Translations under genes and position numbers: made by a program | The notes under the pieces: model-generated | Told to the model about the DNA's origin: nothing | What the model saw: the letters and a program-made list of their open reading frames with translations, nothing else | Database searches by the model: none | Shown here: piece after piece, positions 16,130-29,199 of the stretch | Layout of the letters: each line of letters starts with the position of its first letter | How positions within the stretch are numbered: position 1 is the first letter of the stretch | Source of the DNA: Bugula neritina | Lineage: Eukaryota > Bryozoa > Gymnolaemata > Cheilostomatida > Bugulidae | Direction of reading: 5' to 3' | Assembly: GCA_964035545.1 (NCBI GenBank) | Contig: OZ037771.1 | Location: 14,139,633-14,203,632 of the forward strand | Length of the DNA: 64,000 bases

Positions 16130-19100
16130 TTTCTCGTACTTCTTCCTCAGAAAACATTTTCATTAAGCCAAAAAGAAATAACAATACACCTTTTTAGTTG
16201 ACACTTTTAATTTCTGACTGATATTTTACCTTATTTCCAATTATAATTAACTTTTAACCGGCACTTTTCTTTGTAGTAATTCCTACCCTTTAGACTGTGT
16301 ACTTTGAAATGAGTCTGTTTTACTCGTTACATAAAGTATAGTTGCACTGGCTACAGGTTGACACAAAAGCAAGCCTATCTTGATAAAATCATAGGCAAAT
16401 GTAGAAACTATCAAGGAGTTTGTTCCTCATAATTAGAAATTGACAAATTATTTTTAATCCGTTTAAAAGCATCTGGTTAGGGAAGCATATGCCGCGTTCA
16501 ATTTGTTATTCTAGCATTATAAATAACAGAATGCAATAATTATAAGTTTATGAAAGTAATTTGTTTTCTTTCTAATTACAAATATAATATTTTAGTATAT
16601 ATTGTAAATTTATAAGGCTTGCATTAGGAATAACGCAGCTAAAACATCATTTTCCTTAAAGTCTTAAAAATATATAAGTATAAAATAATACACTATGCCA
16701 ATAAACTTATTAAAGTACCAAGCAAGCTTAGCTAGTTTAAGAAAAATTACACTAGGTAAATTACCATTATTTATAGAATGCTTGCTGATATTAGCTTTTG
16801 ATGTAATTAAAGTAAATTATTATTTATCTTTCTAGCTAAGGATTTCTTGCAGTAAGTTTTGCTTTTATGCATGGAGAAATGTCGTAACAAACGAGTTAAA
16901 TTTTTATAGCACATAAAAATGTAATCTATAAGTCGAAGATATTTAAACTTAGCCATTAACTCATTTTAATTATAAATGTCTTGCAATGTAGCCTAAATCT
17001 AATACAATACAAAATATATACCAGTATATATAATATATTTTTACCATGCTGTTAATTACAGTATTTGTAAAACAAATTTTATGCTCATTAATTAAATGCA
17101 ACAAATATTTATAAAATACTAATAATGTTGAATAAATAAATTCAATAATTCCTTTTCTATTTAGATAGCTGCATAATTTCTTGCAAGGTTGTATAAAGGA
17201 GTTGTGGCCCACAACTTATTATGTGTTCAATTGCCACATATGTCTTAGGAAGAAGAAAACTCCCCAAAAATTCTTAGTTTAAAAATTCTAGTATAATTAA
17301 AATCACTTAATATATGTCTTTGAAATGCATTTTGCCACTCTGCAAAGTTGCAGGAACAAATATTGCATGAAGTAATAAATGATTTATGAAGTAATTAACA
17401 AACCAATGTAAAAACTGTTGTTGTATATAGAACACAACATTTTGATTTTCTTCAATTTCCACATCAAATCTATATATTCAATTATATCTAACCAATGCTA
17501 ATAAACTAAACATGCATGCATACAAATACTTGCATCATATGCAAGTAATATTAGCTAATTAGCAACTATAGCATTTTTTTCATTATCTTTATTGCTTGCA
17601 TATGTCTAAGTATTATTAAAATAAGGTTTTTATTTGCAACTTTGCACCACAAATTACATAAAATCTAAAAACTTGAGTTGTGACATAGGGCTACCTATAC
17701 ACAAATAGACCTTCATAAAACTCTCAATGATTTTATTCAACTCATGTATGCAAATGTTTTGCTTTAAAACAATTCTTCTAAATCACCCTAGAGCAGGAAA
17801 TTATTACAAAAACAGCTTCTCATATATAATTTTTCCCCAGATTAATTTTTTTTCCTGTATTTAAACTATCTTAGCAAGTGAAGATTGTGATATCACTCAG
17901 GTAAGCACATATATTATATTATTCATAGCTGTAATACTTTAGCAATGAATAGATCATGTTTAATTTCCACTCTACCTAGCAGTTTTTCAGAATTATAGAG
18001 CTATGTATATCGTGAAATTGGAATAGCCTAATAGTTTTACATGTGTTTATAGCTAGACAAATTAACTTAAAAAGCTTACAATAATTAGATGATATTTGCA
18101 TTCTTTTGAAGGTTATGGTGAAGCTACTGCAAAACTGGCCATTAATTTAGCATAATATGCAATGCCACGCAAAAGCATGCCAAACAAGCAATGTTTATTT
18201 ACCTTACCAGTGCAATTTTATCACCTTAAACACAAAAGCAAGTATAAAATACACATCCATATTAGATTAACTGTCAAGTTAAAAAAAGACAACATATATT
18301 CATGAGCTGGTTCTGTTTGCACAAGTACAATTTAGACCAGCTTATTATTTAGATTGCCACAAAAATATGACATAAAATATGTCTTTAATCATTATTTTGA
18401 TATTCACTGGTTGAAGATATTTTTTATATCCTAATATGTAAATATTGTACATAAATCTTAAAAGTTAGCTAGGTGAATAAGGAAAACTGCTAATTTTATG
18501 AAACTGTTATGTTAATAAAGACAATGGCTATCAACAAATCCCACCAGACCACAAACTAATTGTAAATACTAAAGCAATTATATAGTGCTATGTGTTGATC
18601 TAGCCTAGTCAATACACCACAAATATGTATTATGACATACCACATTTTAAGTACTGGGTTACCATTTATTCTAATGGGTATTTGTTTAAACTGTTATATA
18701 CAGCTTTTTGCACTACCAATATACAAGCCAGTTGTTATTCTGTCACTTTTTATCTACATCTCTTTTTAATGCCAGTTACTTGTTAGCTTCAGTACAAACA
18801 GCTAAACATTCTACTCTACAGCCAATCTTACTGTTAACTCTTGTTTAACAATATTACAAGAATCTAAAAATTTGAGTGTGTTTTAAGTATAATATTCTAT
18901 CATTATAACTTTTAAATGAAACAATAATATGATAAATGCATTATAACTTTCTGAAAAGTTTGTTTGCAAAGTATATGTTTTTGGAAAATAGTTTTACAAC
19001 ATTTGCTAGGAGCATTATATTTATTCCTATCTAAAATAATTTTGTTTGAACTGCTATGTTTGTAATCATGTAATCAGAAGTAAAGCATCAGTAAAATGAG

Positions 19101-21000
19101 TATAAGTAGAAGCTTGACAGCTACATTAGGCATTGCTACATAGTACATAAATATATGGCCGTATTAAATACTTAGCTGCATTCACAGATAAATGCATGGC
19201 TTGGAATTACAATACCATGAATACATTATTTATTTAGCTGGGTAACTATACAATTATGCCAAAGTGAAAAGCCTTTGGTTATTAATGCCTGAAACGTCTA
19301 ACAATCTACTTGGGAGACCACCTTGTTGTTACAGAGTGAATGAGTTATTTGTTTGGCATTTGGATGATGGCACAAAGAAAGGCTATTTGGTTTGTTACTT
19401 GAGACTAGTAGCAAACTGCTACAGTCATAGCATCTTAGAAGATTTTGCATCACTTGCTAGAATTGTACATTATTTTAATGTAGCTATTGAAATTAATATC
19501 TCACTGAAAACACAGTATTGCAAAATCTTAAGCTGTACATAATTATATTATGCATCAAAAAGTACTTCTGCTATTCCACTATCCCAGGTTTATTTTAAAC
19601 TAGCACTGCCAAAGTGCCTTGACTCTATTACAGTGTTTACTAGCTAATTTTGTTCTTCTCAATAGTGAAATAGATCTATTGCAAGAAATTAATGACTAGA
19701 TATAACAATAATGATTTTTAAGCAAGACTTTCGCATCTATATTGCTCATCTGCTAGCTTGAAATACCCCTCTCCTTGGACTAATCTCAGGCTTTTCATTG
19801 TTGTTTAAACAGTTTTTAAACTCCTATTTCAATAAATCATTACCAACACTGCCTGCATGTATTAATATTCATTAGTGCCATCAATGCACTGTGGAGACAG
19901 CACCTGATGTTCTGTATATTACATTATAGTACAGAGATACTAAATCCAAAACATCTAAAATAATTGATGCTTCTACCAGATTTTTAGCACACCTATAATA
20001 TGTATTCCTGTAGTAAATATTAATAAGATGTTTTAACTGATAGTTTTTATGCCATTATAATAGTTTGATACTATAACTACAACTTGAAACTCTTTAACCA
20101 GCACATTGGTTAGTAATATTGCTTCTTGATATTTAATTGCTGGTTCACAAACTATCAATAATAGGGATACATATCAAAACTTGACTGCATTCATAATATG
20201 ATTTTAATGCCAGGTAATGACTAAGCATGTCTGGCTGATATGAGGTGACTATTTTGTACACTGTTTAACAACATCAGCTTTTTGGGTTCATTTAAAGCAT
20301 CTGCAAATCTGTATTATACATAATTACTGTTAGGGCCAATTAATTAAATTGTTAACCCTGAAATGCTTTTTACACTGTAATACTAAGTAGTAAAAGACAT
20401 GTATATATATATAAACTGATTGTAATTTATACATAACATTGTACATTTAAAAAAAATCACAAAATACATAATTTATTAGCTAAATTCCAAGGCGTTTTGT
20501 AGGTAGTGGGTTAATGTCAATAAAGTAGAATCCGGGAAGTTGAGTAGCTTTATTCAAGAGGAAGGCTCTCCAACAGTTCTACCAAAGCCTAAATAACATG
20601 TATAAAATAAAGGTTATATGCACAATTTTTTTTCAAAAACAGCCTGCAACTGTTTTGCTATTGCATATGCCCTACGCCATTCATCAAGTGGAACAATTTT
20701 AACCAGGATATCTAGAAAAGTTGACACAAGGGCTTTATAAACTATGTAACAGTAAAACTGTGAGTAGAAATTAATTGACACTAATGAATAATGCTTTAGG
20801 TGCTGGCAACAACCATAAAAGAAAAGTTATATAACAAACAAATAGAAAAAGCACTAAACAAATCAACAGCATTATATACAATTGGGGCACATACATGAAA
20901 ACAGCAGCTAGTGTCATTTTCTTAAGACAGCACTATTTTAGGTGTAAATTTAAGAAGTATTAGAAAATGCAGAAATTTACTGCAATTGGTTCATTTTATT
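16130..21000. other. AT-rich stretch without recognisable genes
   Basis: About 4.9 kb of unique-looking AT-rich DNA. The longest open frame (19264-19542, 92 codons) has no domain that I recognise, no splice-site support and ordinary local composition, so I do not call it. No tandem repeats or RNA genes are evident. Confidence 0.6.
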
Positions 21001-21370
21001 TAAGTTAGTACATACTGAAGATCTCAAGTTTTTGCTAATGAACATGAGTTTTGGCCCGAAACTAAAAAAATATCAATAAATACACCTAAATAATCAAGGC
21101 TCTTTTTAATTTTCTTTGATTTCCTATGCTTTTTTCTAATTACAGCAACTTCTGACTGGGGATCGCCACGGTTAGTTTGTAACAGTAGGCAATCCAAATG
21201 AAATGAATAAATAGGAAAAAACATGAGAAATCATGCAAAATTAAGAAGAACCTTGATTATTTAGGTGTACTTCTTGATGTCTCACTAATTTTAAGCAAAA
21301 AGCATTGTTCATTAGCAGCTAAATTGTAAAAATGGCTAAAAACTGCAGATTTCCAGTGTGTACTAAATTA
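21001..21370. mobile_element. Small foldback MITE
   Basis: Arms 21001-21140 and 21209-21370 are inverted copies; both contain CTTGATTATTTAGGTGTA and CATTGTTCATTAGC-like words. The loop is about 70 bp. The right arm also matches 56112-56275, so this is a dispersed family. No coding capacity. Confidence 0.7.
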
Positions 21371-23530
21371 AATAAAAGGACTCAATCACCTTTGCAACAT
21401 AATTCAATAATTGCATGGTCAAGCAGAATAAACTACAATTAACAGCAACAACAGTGTAATAGTTGCGTAGAAAAGTTGTACTGCAAAAAACTAAAAGAAT
21501 GCAAAATCTATAAATGTGTGCTACCAAGTAAATGCTGAACAGACATCATGAAATAGTGTACGAAATACAAACTATTAAACTTACCTGTTGATCTAATGCA
21601 GCCAAAACCTTAAGCTTAGAGTAGTGGAATGGTGCTGTTCGATGTTGATATGCTACAAGTAGCTAAGATGACTCAAATTCTTGCCTTTAGGAGTAAGAGG
21701 CCTCAGCTCAGTTTCAACAAAACTTCCAATAATCTCAACGGATGCGCTCAATTAGGAGCCACAACAAAGCACACCCATGTCATTTTAGTAAACTCTAAAA
21801 AATGAACGGAAATAAAACTGTTAGAGAGTAAACAGAGAAACATATAGTGATGGGGGAAAAACCTGTCAGCAATGGTTATATACACTCATAGTCATAACAG
21901 GAAGAAAAAGATAATGAATAACAAGCTATTCAAGATGACACAAGAAACCAAACAAATTTCTTTGACTAAAAAATATAATTAAATACTATATTACTAGGCA
22001 AAAAATATTTGTTTTGAACAACGTATTATTGGGAAGAATTGCCAGTGTCTTAAATTTTGAGATTAAAGTTTCTGCCTTATAGCGGAAATAGAGAGGCAAT
22101 CAATAGTGTACAAAACATGTTTTCAGTCATTGGCTGTTGACTAAATTGACAAAGTTAAAGAAAGCTTCCATATCATTATTTATTTTGTTCTCAAGTGTGT
22201 GGTTACAGTTTCATGAGTCAGAAATATAATTATTTGAGATATGAAATCAAATGTAGTCAAAAGAGTGTCATACAATTTAAAATGTAGTAATAGAGCTTTG
22301 ACAATAATTTCTTCTGCTAAGTAAAACAGGTACCATTATGTGCTACTTATCTTTTAGAGATGAACATCAAGGATGTTGAAAACAAACTAGTTGTAAATTA
22401 CAGCAAATACCTTTCTACTTACCTAACCAGAGAAAATAAGTTTTCAACCTTGCATGCACTCAGCTGGTTTTCAATGTTTGGATCAGTGACATCTTTATAA
22501 CTGATAGCAGCATTATGTGATAGCTTTAGGAATTGTTACCTTAAATCTAAATTATATAGAACAAGAAGTGCAAAAATATGGCATTAGTACTCATTGCACA
22601 ATACACACTTGCTAGAGTAGCTAATCTAGCATCACATTAATTTAAGAAAGACAAAATTTTATTACTGTTCACAAATGATGAATATTAAAATTTGAATAAT
22701 TAGACAAATTAACAATGATATTGATGTTAGTTCAAACATTACTAATGGTAAACACCAAAATACTAATAGGAATAGTCATGTTAACATCAATTAGAAAAGT
22801 AAAGATAATTTGAAAATGAGACAGTTTATAGGTCTAACTCTTATAGTTGACAAGCAATTACAGGGCAGTCATATTGATGTAGGCTACCCTCAAAATGTAG
22901 CACTTTAAAAATATTAAAAAGACAGCACATATAAGAACATAATCTTAAAAATAGGCATATGTGACACCTATATTTTGATTAACAAAGAAATCTTCTTTAC
23001 TTTATTAATCTAGCTCATATAATGGTATTCTGTCTTAGTATGTTATTTTAATACTTGAAATCTAATCAGCTACAGAAAAGTACTTCAATTCAAAGGCCTT
23101 CATAATTATTCTTTAGTTTGCTATTAAAATAGACAGTAAGGTTGATGAATAAAATAAAAGTTAGTAAAGTAAAAACTAAATAAATTGAGAATAATATCTC
23201 CACTCTAAGGTTATAATCCTTATAAATTAACATTTTAATACTCCTGTTATCCTTAGGTATAGTTGTTAGCAATTTAACTATGAGCTCGAAGCCAAATGTC
23301 AGTATCAGCATCCCCATTACATTGACTAAGACTGACTTTATAACCCTCAAGCTGTGGCACTCAATTTCTATAAGTAGTAACTAATAACAAATATAAAATT
23401 ATTTATTTGCTACTGATAGTGATAATAATAATAATTAAAAATAATAATATGATCCATTAAAATAGAACTAATAAAGCCAACGACGTTAATGGTATGTCTA
23501 ACTAAACATGGCATGTCTCGTCTGGCAGTG
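21371..23530. other. AT-rich stretch without recognisable genes
   Basis: No coding region, long repeat or RNA gene could be supported. A short open frame at 23090-23350 (- strand) translates to a hydrophobic AT-driven peptide and is probably chance. Confidence 0.5.
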
Positions 23531-23535
23531 GGTAT

Positions 23536-25790
23536 GTGGAGGACCAGGCAACCTACGGCCGTCAACCCGTTACTGGCACAACTAGAAGAAGATACTCAAG
23601 AGAAGACAACAAAGTTGTCATGAAATGCTGCTTCAAAAGTACACCCAAATTGAGAGGTTATAGAAAAACAATGTATGAGCTCTGTAGACCCGGATCAAAG
23701 AATTATTTAAAAAGAATGTGCAAACGCTGGAAAACAGAGGAGAGTTTAACATCAGCGAATAGAGACTAGCGGATTAAGCAAGAACTATGAAGAAACACAA
23801 GCATTTTATGGAAGAAGAACTCCATAAGATTGAAGAAGGAACCTTGCAAAAATTAGGCACATCAATTGATGAAGAAGAGCTAAATTTGCAAATAGAGGAT
23901 GTTATAGTACAACATGAGATAGCATATAGCACAACATGAGATAGCATATAAATCAGCCATGAGAATTTTAAGAGCACCTAGTTCAGAGGTAGAAAAAGTG
24001 TTAGTAGAAAAATTATAAATGAGCATAACAAACTATCTAATGATTGACCAACACTAAGAGCCCTTAGGCACATTGAGAGGGTCAAATTACTACAGGCAGT
24101 AAAACAGATTAATGATGTGCTAAACTGCGTTGAGATTATTAATACCATTGAGCTTAATAACACCACCATGGCTTGTGCGAAAAATAGTAACAGAACAAGT
24201 GTGTAACAAAAAGGAAAAAGAAAAACTGACAATGTACAAGTATGGAAAATACGACTGCAGAAGAAATAAAAAGAAATTAGATCAGACTTAAGTAAAATAT
24301 CAGAGTGAAAAAGTAGAGCTTACAATGATTCATTGAGAAGAATGGTTGAAGAAAAATATAGGATAAAGAACAAAGAGTGTGGTGTAGTGATTGAAAAACT
24401 GAAGCAAAACCTGAGAGCTGTAAGCCAGAAGATAAACAGATATACAGAATGAGTTGATCAATATAATCAGAACACAATGTTTACAATGATAAGCGCTTTT
24501 ATCAAGAATTACGAGGAAATGAATGTACATCTAAAGAGGCACCTGACAAGGAAATCAAAAGCATTCTGATAAAATATATAGGGTCAGCCAACTAAAAATA
24601 ATACCAATGCAGAATGACTAAATAAAGTTAGCAACAAATTGGAGCATATGTAAAGACAAGGAAATTAGATCTTAGAAACGATGCAAACAACTGGAATAGC
24701 AATTAATGTCATAAGGTTGATAAGAAAAAGCATGAAACCTGGAAAACACAACTGAAATACCTGGAAGAAAAGATAGGAGAAATAAAGATCAAACTAAGAA
24801 TTTTCCAAGGAGACTCTTTATCTCTATCCCTTTTCTCCAACTACAGATTCGCATGACAGAACAGCTCAATGATGCAAATTTCGACGAGACAGAAAACAAA
24901 CCATCTCCTATATGTGGATGACCTGAAGGTAAATAGGAAATCAAAGTCAGAACTGGAAGCTTTGGTAAACACTGCCGGGATCTTCACAAGGAATATAGAA
25001 ATGAAATTTGGATTAAAAAATGTGCCACACTGGTTATGAGAAAGGGAAAGAAAATCAAGGACACAGGAATCAGTTTGCCTGATGAACAGGTAATCAAAGA
25101 TCTGGGTGAGAAGCCGTATAAATATCTAGGAGTTCTTGAGATTGATAGAATACAAATATATGAAATGAAAAATAAGATCAAGGAGTACTACAAACAAATA
25201 AGAAAAGTTCTGGATTCAAAACTGAATGGTGAGAACACAATCAAAGCAATAAACACATGGGCAGTAACAGCAGTGCATTACACAGCTAGAATACTTGACT
25301 GAACTGTTTCATGAGCTAAAAAATATGGACTGAAAGACAAGGAAGCTAATGACAACAAACCGTGCACCCTATCCAAGAGCAGATGTAGGCAGGCTGTATT
25401 TTAGCAGAAGGGAAGGCGGTAGAAGAATGGTGTCAACTGAAAAATGCATAAAGATTGAAAACTGCAGCATGTCAGACTACATAAATATAACATAGAGTGA
25501 TAGAAACACCACACTGAATACCTTCCTAAAAGACAAAACGGCGGTAGAACTAAATAATGATAAAGTGATAGAAAGAACTGATGAGTGTAAAGAAAAGCTT
25601 CACGTGGTCAATACATCAAAATGGTGGAAGACATGAAAGCATTTTCCCGGAACTGGTTGAAGTATGGTTGGCTGAAAAAGGAAACAGAAGGACTGCTGAC
25701 AGCTGCGCAAGATCAACTATTCACTACTGGCCCATCTCAAAATATTTAGTACACACAGAAAAAAATTATCAAAAAATAAAATTTGTAGTA
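23536..25790 (+). pseudogene. R2-like LINE relic, N-terminal and RT part
   Basis: Degenerate ORF of a non-LTR retrotransposon, broken by many stops and frameshifts. The 5' part (from 23580) has the RRRYSREDNKVVM and RGYRKTMYELC words found near the N-terminus of a widespread marine-invertebrate R2-like family. Charged coiled-coil-like sequence follows (about 24240-24560). RT motifs appear at 24810-24990: GDSLS, then LLYVDDLK with the catalytic YVDD intact, then the KYLGV motif and KLNGENTIKAINTWAV at 25120-25270. The segment at 25330-25500 matches the thumb (RADVGRLYFSRREGG). The most conserved RT fingers region before 24810 seems to be missing. The reading ends near 25790, and the C-terminal part lies 2.7 kb downstream. 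Confidence 0.75.
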
Positions 25791-28500
25791 GAAAGCTCAA
25801 ACTTTGTGATAAGGGTAATTATTAGGTGCTGAATTCAAATATGAAATTATTTTTTGCTATAGGTGCTTAAACTTGACCTTTAACCTCTCAAAAGTCCGCA
25901 GTCCAAAAAAATGGTGAAATATAAATGTTTATATTTTAATAAGCAAAACATGGTTTTAGACTAATATAAGGGCTCTGAATTTAAAAATAATACTAGTTTT
26001 TATCTGTGATAGACACATTTATACCTTTGGCTTTATAAAGTCAACACCCAAAAAAAATTTATTAAAAATATTGCAGCATAAAGACAAAAGTTTTATGATT
26101 GGTTTTAAACAGAATGACTTTATTTTGGAAAATAATTTTCTACAGACTAAACTTTTAAAATTGACAGCATATGCATACAGCAGGTGCCTTTCCAAACCAC
26201 TTATGAGGTAGGCTAATAGCTTGTTACTTTTTTGTATAAATTGACAGTTCACCAGTAGTCCTATTATATGGAGTACAAGACATTCACACAAACAAAATGC
26301 ATGCACAAAACATAAAATATTGTCAACAAACCATGAAATACATATTCACTAACACACTTCCTTCTACCTTATCTACACTCACATCTCCTCCTACAAAAAA
26401 CAGTAAGACAAATTATAGAATGTTTGCTAATGTTGATGTTCACATTTAAACTTTCATCATTATTTCACAAGTAGCAGTTGCAGAAACCATGTGAGCTTGA
26501 GCTGATGTTATTGCAGCCCTCTCAATATTTTGCTAGTTGTAGGAGTAGATTGTTTAGTCTACATTTCTATTGTACTGGCTTCATCGTAAGATTTATCTAA
26601 ACTTAATTAAGCTGTATATTTCAAGTATGATTTTTATTTTAATCGCTCTTCTGAACTTTCAATTTGTCTATACTTGTTCAGATGTTGACATACCCCTCAG
26701 TTGTTGCTTCCTTCTCTCTTGCTGCTCTTCAGACCACTGCTTTTTTCTGATGAAGCATGGCTCCTAGCAGTGGACTGTTGCCTGGTCTTGAAAGGCATGG
26801 AACTATTCTATACAATATAAAAACTAAAATATATGAGTTTTTTAGTTTGGTAAGCTATTGAGACTAATGCTTAGAAGAATGAGGGTTAGCTATAATCTAA
26901 GTTATTGGCTATTAATAACTTAATGCATATGATGATGAAACTAAATAGTTGCAAAACAAGAGCTAGCCTTCAGAATAAAGTTGTATTTAAATTGACTATT
27001 AGTGTTACAAGCTATTACACTATTGACAAGTTGTTAGCAATGATTAATTTGCTTAAGTACCCGTAGCGTACATGTCCGTAGTATAACTTACTCATTCAAC
27101 TTAAACCTAAGGAGCTAATCCAAATCACTATTATGTACTAAGTAGATATATTAACATATTAATTTTATTGCAACTTATTCTTAAATTTCTAATTAAATTA
27201 AATTTATCAAGTGCAAACTATAAAAAATGCCAATAAGCAGGGATCAAGCACTCAGAGTGAGAGTAGTAAGAGTAAGAGTAATCACTTAATGCTTATGTTA
27301 TTAAGAAAAGTAATACTAATAGTATTAGTATTGGTAATATCATATTGAGTTCAATATCATTACACTTACAGTTTGAATTTACACATTGCAGTTTACAATA
27401 TTCAGTATTGACTATTGAATTCAAAATGAATCATTAAATGGTGAATGGCTACTACAATTTCAATTTGAATTTTAAGTTGCTGATCGCGACAATAAAAGTT
27501 TTAGTTGAATATAAATTATGGCAATTCAAAACTAAAGTCTAAATACGCAAGTGCAATTTAAACTTAATGCATTAAAAAGTTATTTACTTAGTTATTTAGT
27601 TCTTATTTCCCATTATCATTTATTTTAAATTATTAATATTAATAATAGAAATGTTATGATAAACTTAAAGAGTTACTCGTTATCGTTATGATTGGGATTA
27701 TCATTGTAAGAATTGATAAAACAAAAGAATAAAGCCTTAGAGAAAAATTGACTGAAAGTTATATTGTTTGATAAATATAAAAAGTTATGAGAAGTTTGGA
27801 AAAATACAATTAATACTAACCTGACGAAATAAATGAAAACTAAACCGCTATGCCATCAGATTATTTTCTTGGCAACAAACCGGATGCGCTACTATACTCT
27901 AAATTCTAGAAGTTTCAAGATGACTTTATTTATGAAAACAAAATTAGATTACTGTGTAATTATTTTATACTTATGAATAAACAAAATAAAAATATATTTT
28001 TTCTTGTAAAAAATGAGTTTGAGCAAAATAATAAAATTTAACTACTTTATTTGAGAGTGTAAACAGAAAGCGTTAGCAATTTCGTTCTCGCGTGCTCATA
28101 CTCAATTTACGGACAATTGTTGCGGACAAAAAATTCGTGAGGTTGAAACACTAAAACAGGAATATCTAAACTTGTACTGCTAGGAATTAGACATTCAGCA
28201 CACCAAGAGATTGACAAGCTTTTTTAGAACAGTTTAAGGAAAAAATTATAATCATAATATATATTTATAAAAAAGTTATGCTATGTCAAAGTTGAAATGT
28301 GTTACCCACTGAATTTATTTTTCAGTGGGTAAAATTTATAAACTTGTCATTTTTTCAATAAAAAATGCAAAATATAGCTTAAATATACTAATTTTATAAT
28401 AAATTAAAATGTTTTTTATTCTGGGACACAGTGAGTTCACATATTTGAAGCATCAGAGAGCTAGACAACATCATTTTTGAAAACCTGTCCTTATTTTGCA
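25791..28500. other. Foreign segment splitting the R2-like relic
   Basis: About 2.7 kb of AT-rich DNA that interrupts the LINE between its thumb region and its zinc-knuckle and endonuclease region. It holds no recognisable gene. I did not find clear terminal repeats. Confidence 0.55.
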
Positions 28501-29150
28501 CTGTACTAATTATTTTGAGATGAGCCTACTAGAAATTATAAAGTGGCTATGATGAGAGAACAGGGTAGCAAGAAGTGTGGAATGTGTAACGCAAGAGACA
28601 AAACTTCGATGCACGTATTGAGTGAGTTTGAGAAGGTAGCAGAAGGAGAATATAAGAAAAAACACAACCTTTTGGCATTGATAATTTCAATAGTAGTTGT
28701 GTGAACTTCGTGGGTTTCAGAAAAGTAAGAATTGGTACGGCCATCAAGCAGAATCAGTACTGGAAAATGATAATGTAAAAACCTTGTAAGAATTTAACAT
28801 ACACACTGACGTAGTCATCAAAGTCAGAAGACCCGATATATTAGTAGTTGACAAGCATAATGCTGAAACAACGATAATTGATATCACAGTCCCTGTTAAC
28901 TACAGAGTAAAAGAAAAAAATTCGAAAAGTTAGGAAAATATCAGAATTTAGCACTAGAATAAACCCGCCTTTGGAAAACATCAAAAAAGTCATCCCGTTG
29001 TAACTGGAGCCTTTGAAGCTTTATACAAGATTGTAGACTGGCTGACACTACTTGGAGTAGCTGAAAACAAATGCTCATTAATTCAGCAGACACCCTTACT
29101 AGGATCAGGATAAGCTCACATCCTGAGAAAAGTTCTATCCATTTCAGCCT
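28501..29150 (+). pseudogene. R2-like LINE relic, C-terminal zinc knuckle and endonuclease
   Basis: Continues the element seen at 23536-25790. The words CGMCNARDKTSMH mark the C-terminal zinc knuckle (C-x2-C-x7-H), but the expected final cysteine is replaced by phenylalanine. Downstream, RRPDILVV and TIIDITVPVNYRVKEK fit the PD-D/E-K restriction-like endonuclease of R2-type elements, and AHILRKVL is the usual end of the protein. Frameshifts occur near 28700 and 28930. Non-functional. Confidence 0.75.
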
Positions 29151-29199
29151 AGTATAACTAGGCCAATGGTAAAAGGTTACACCAGCTAAAAAACTACGG

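Noticed and set aside
19264-19542. 92-codon open frame in AT-rich DNA
   Set aside because: No recognisable motif, no paralog in the window and no splice or promoter context; this length is expected by chance in 64 kb.
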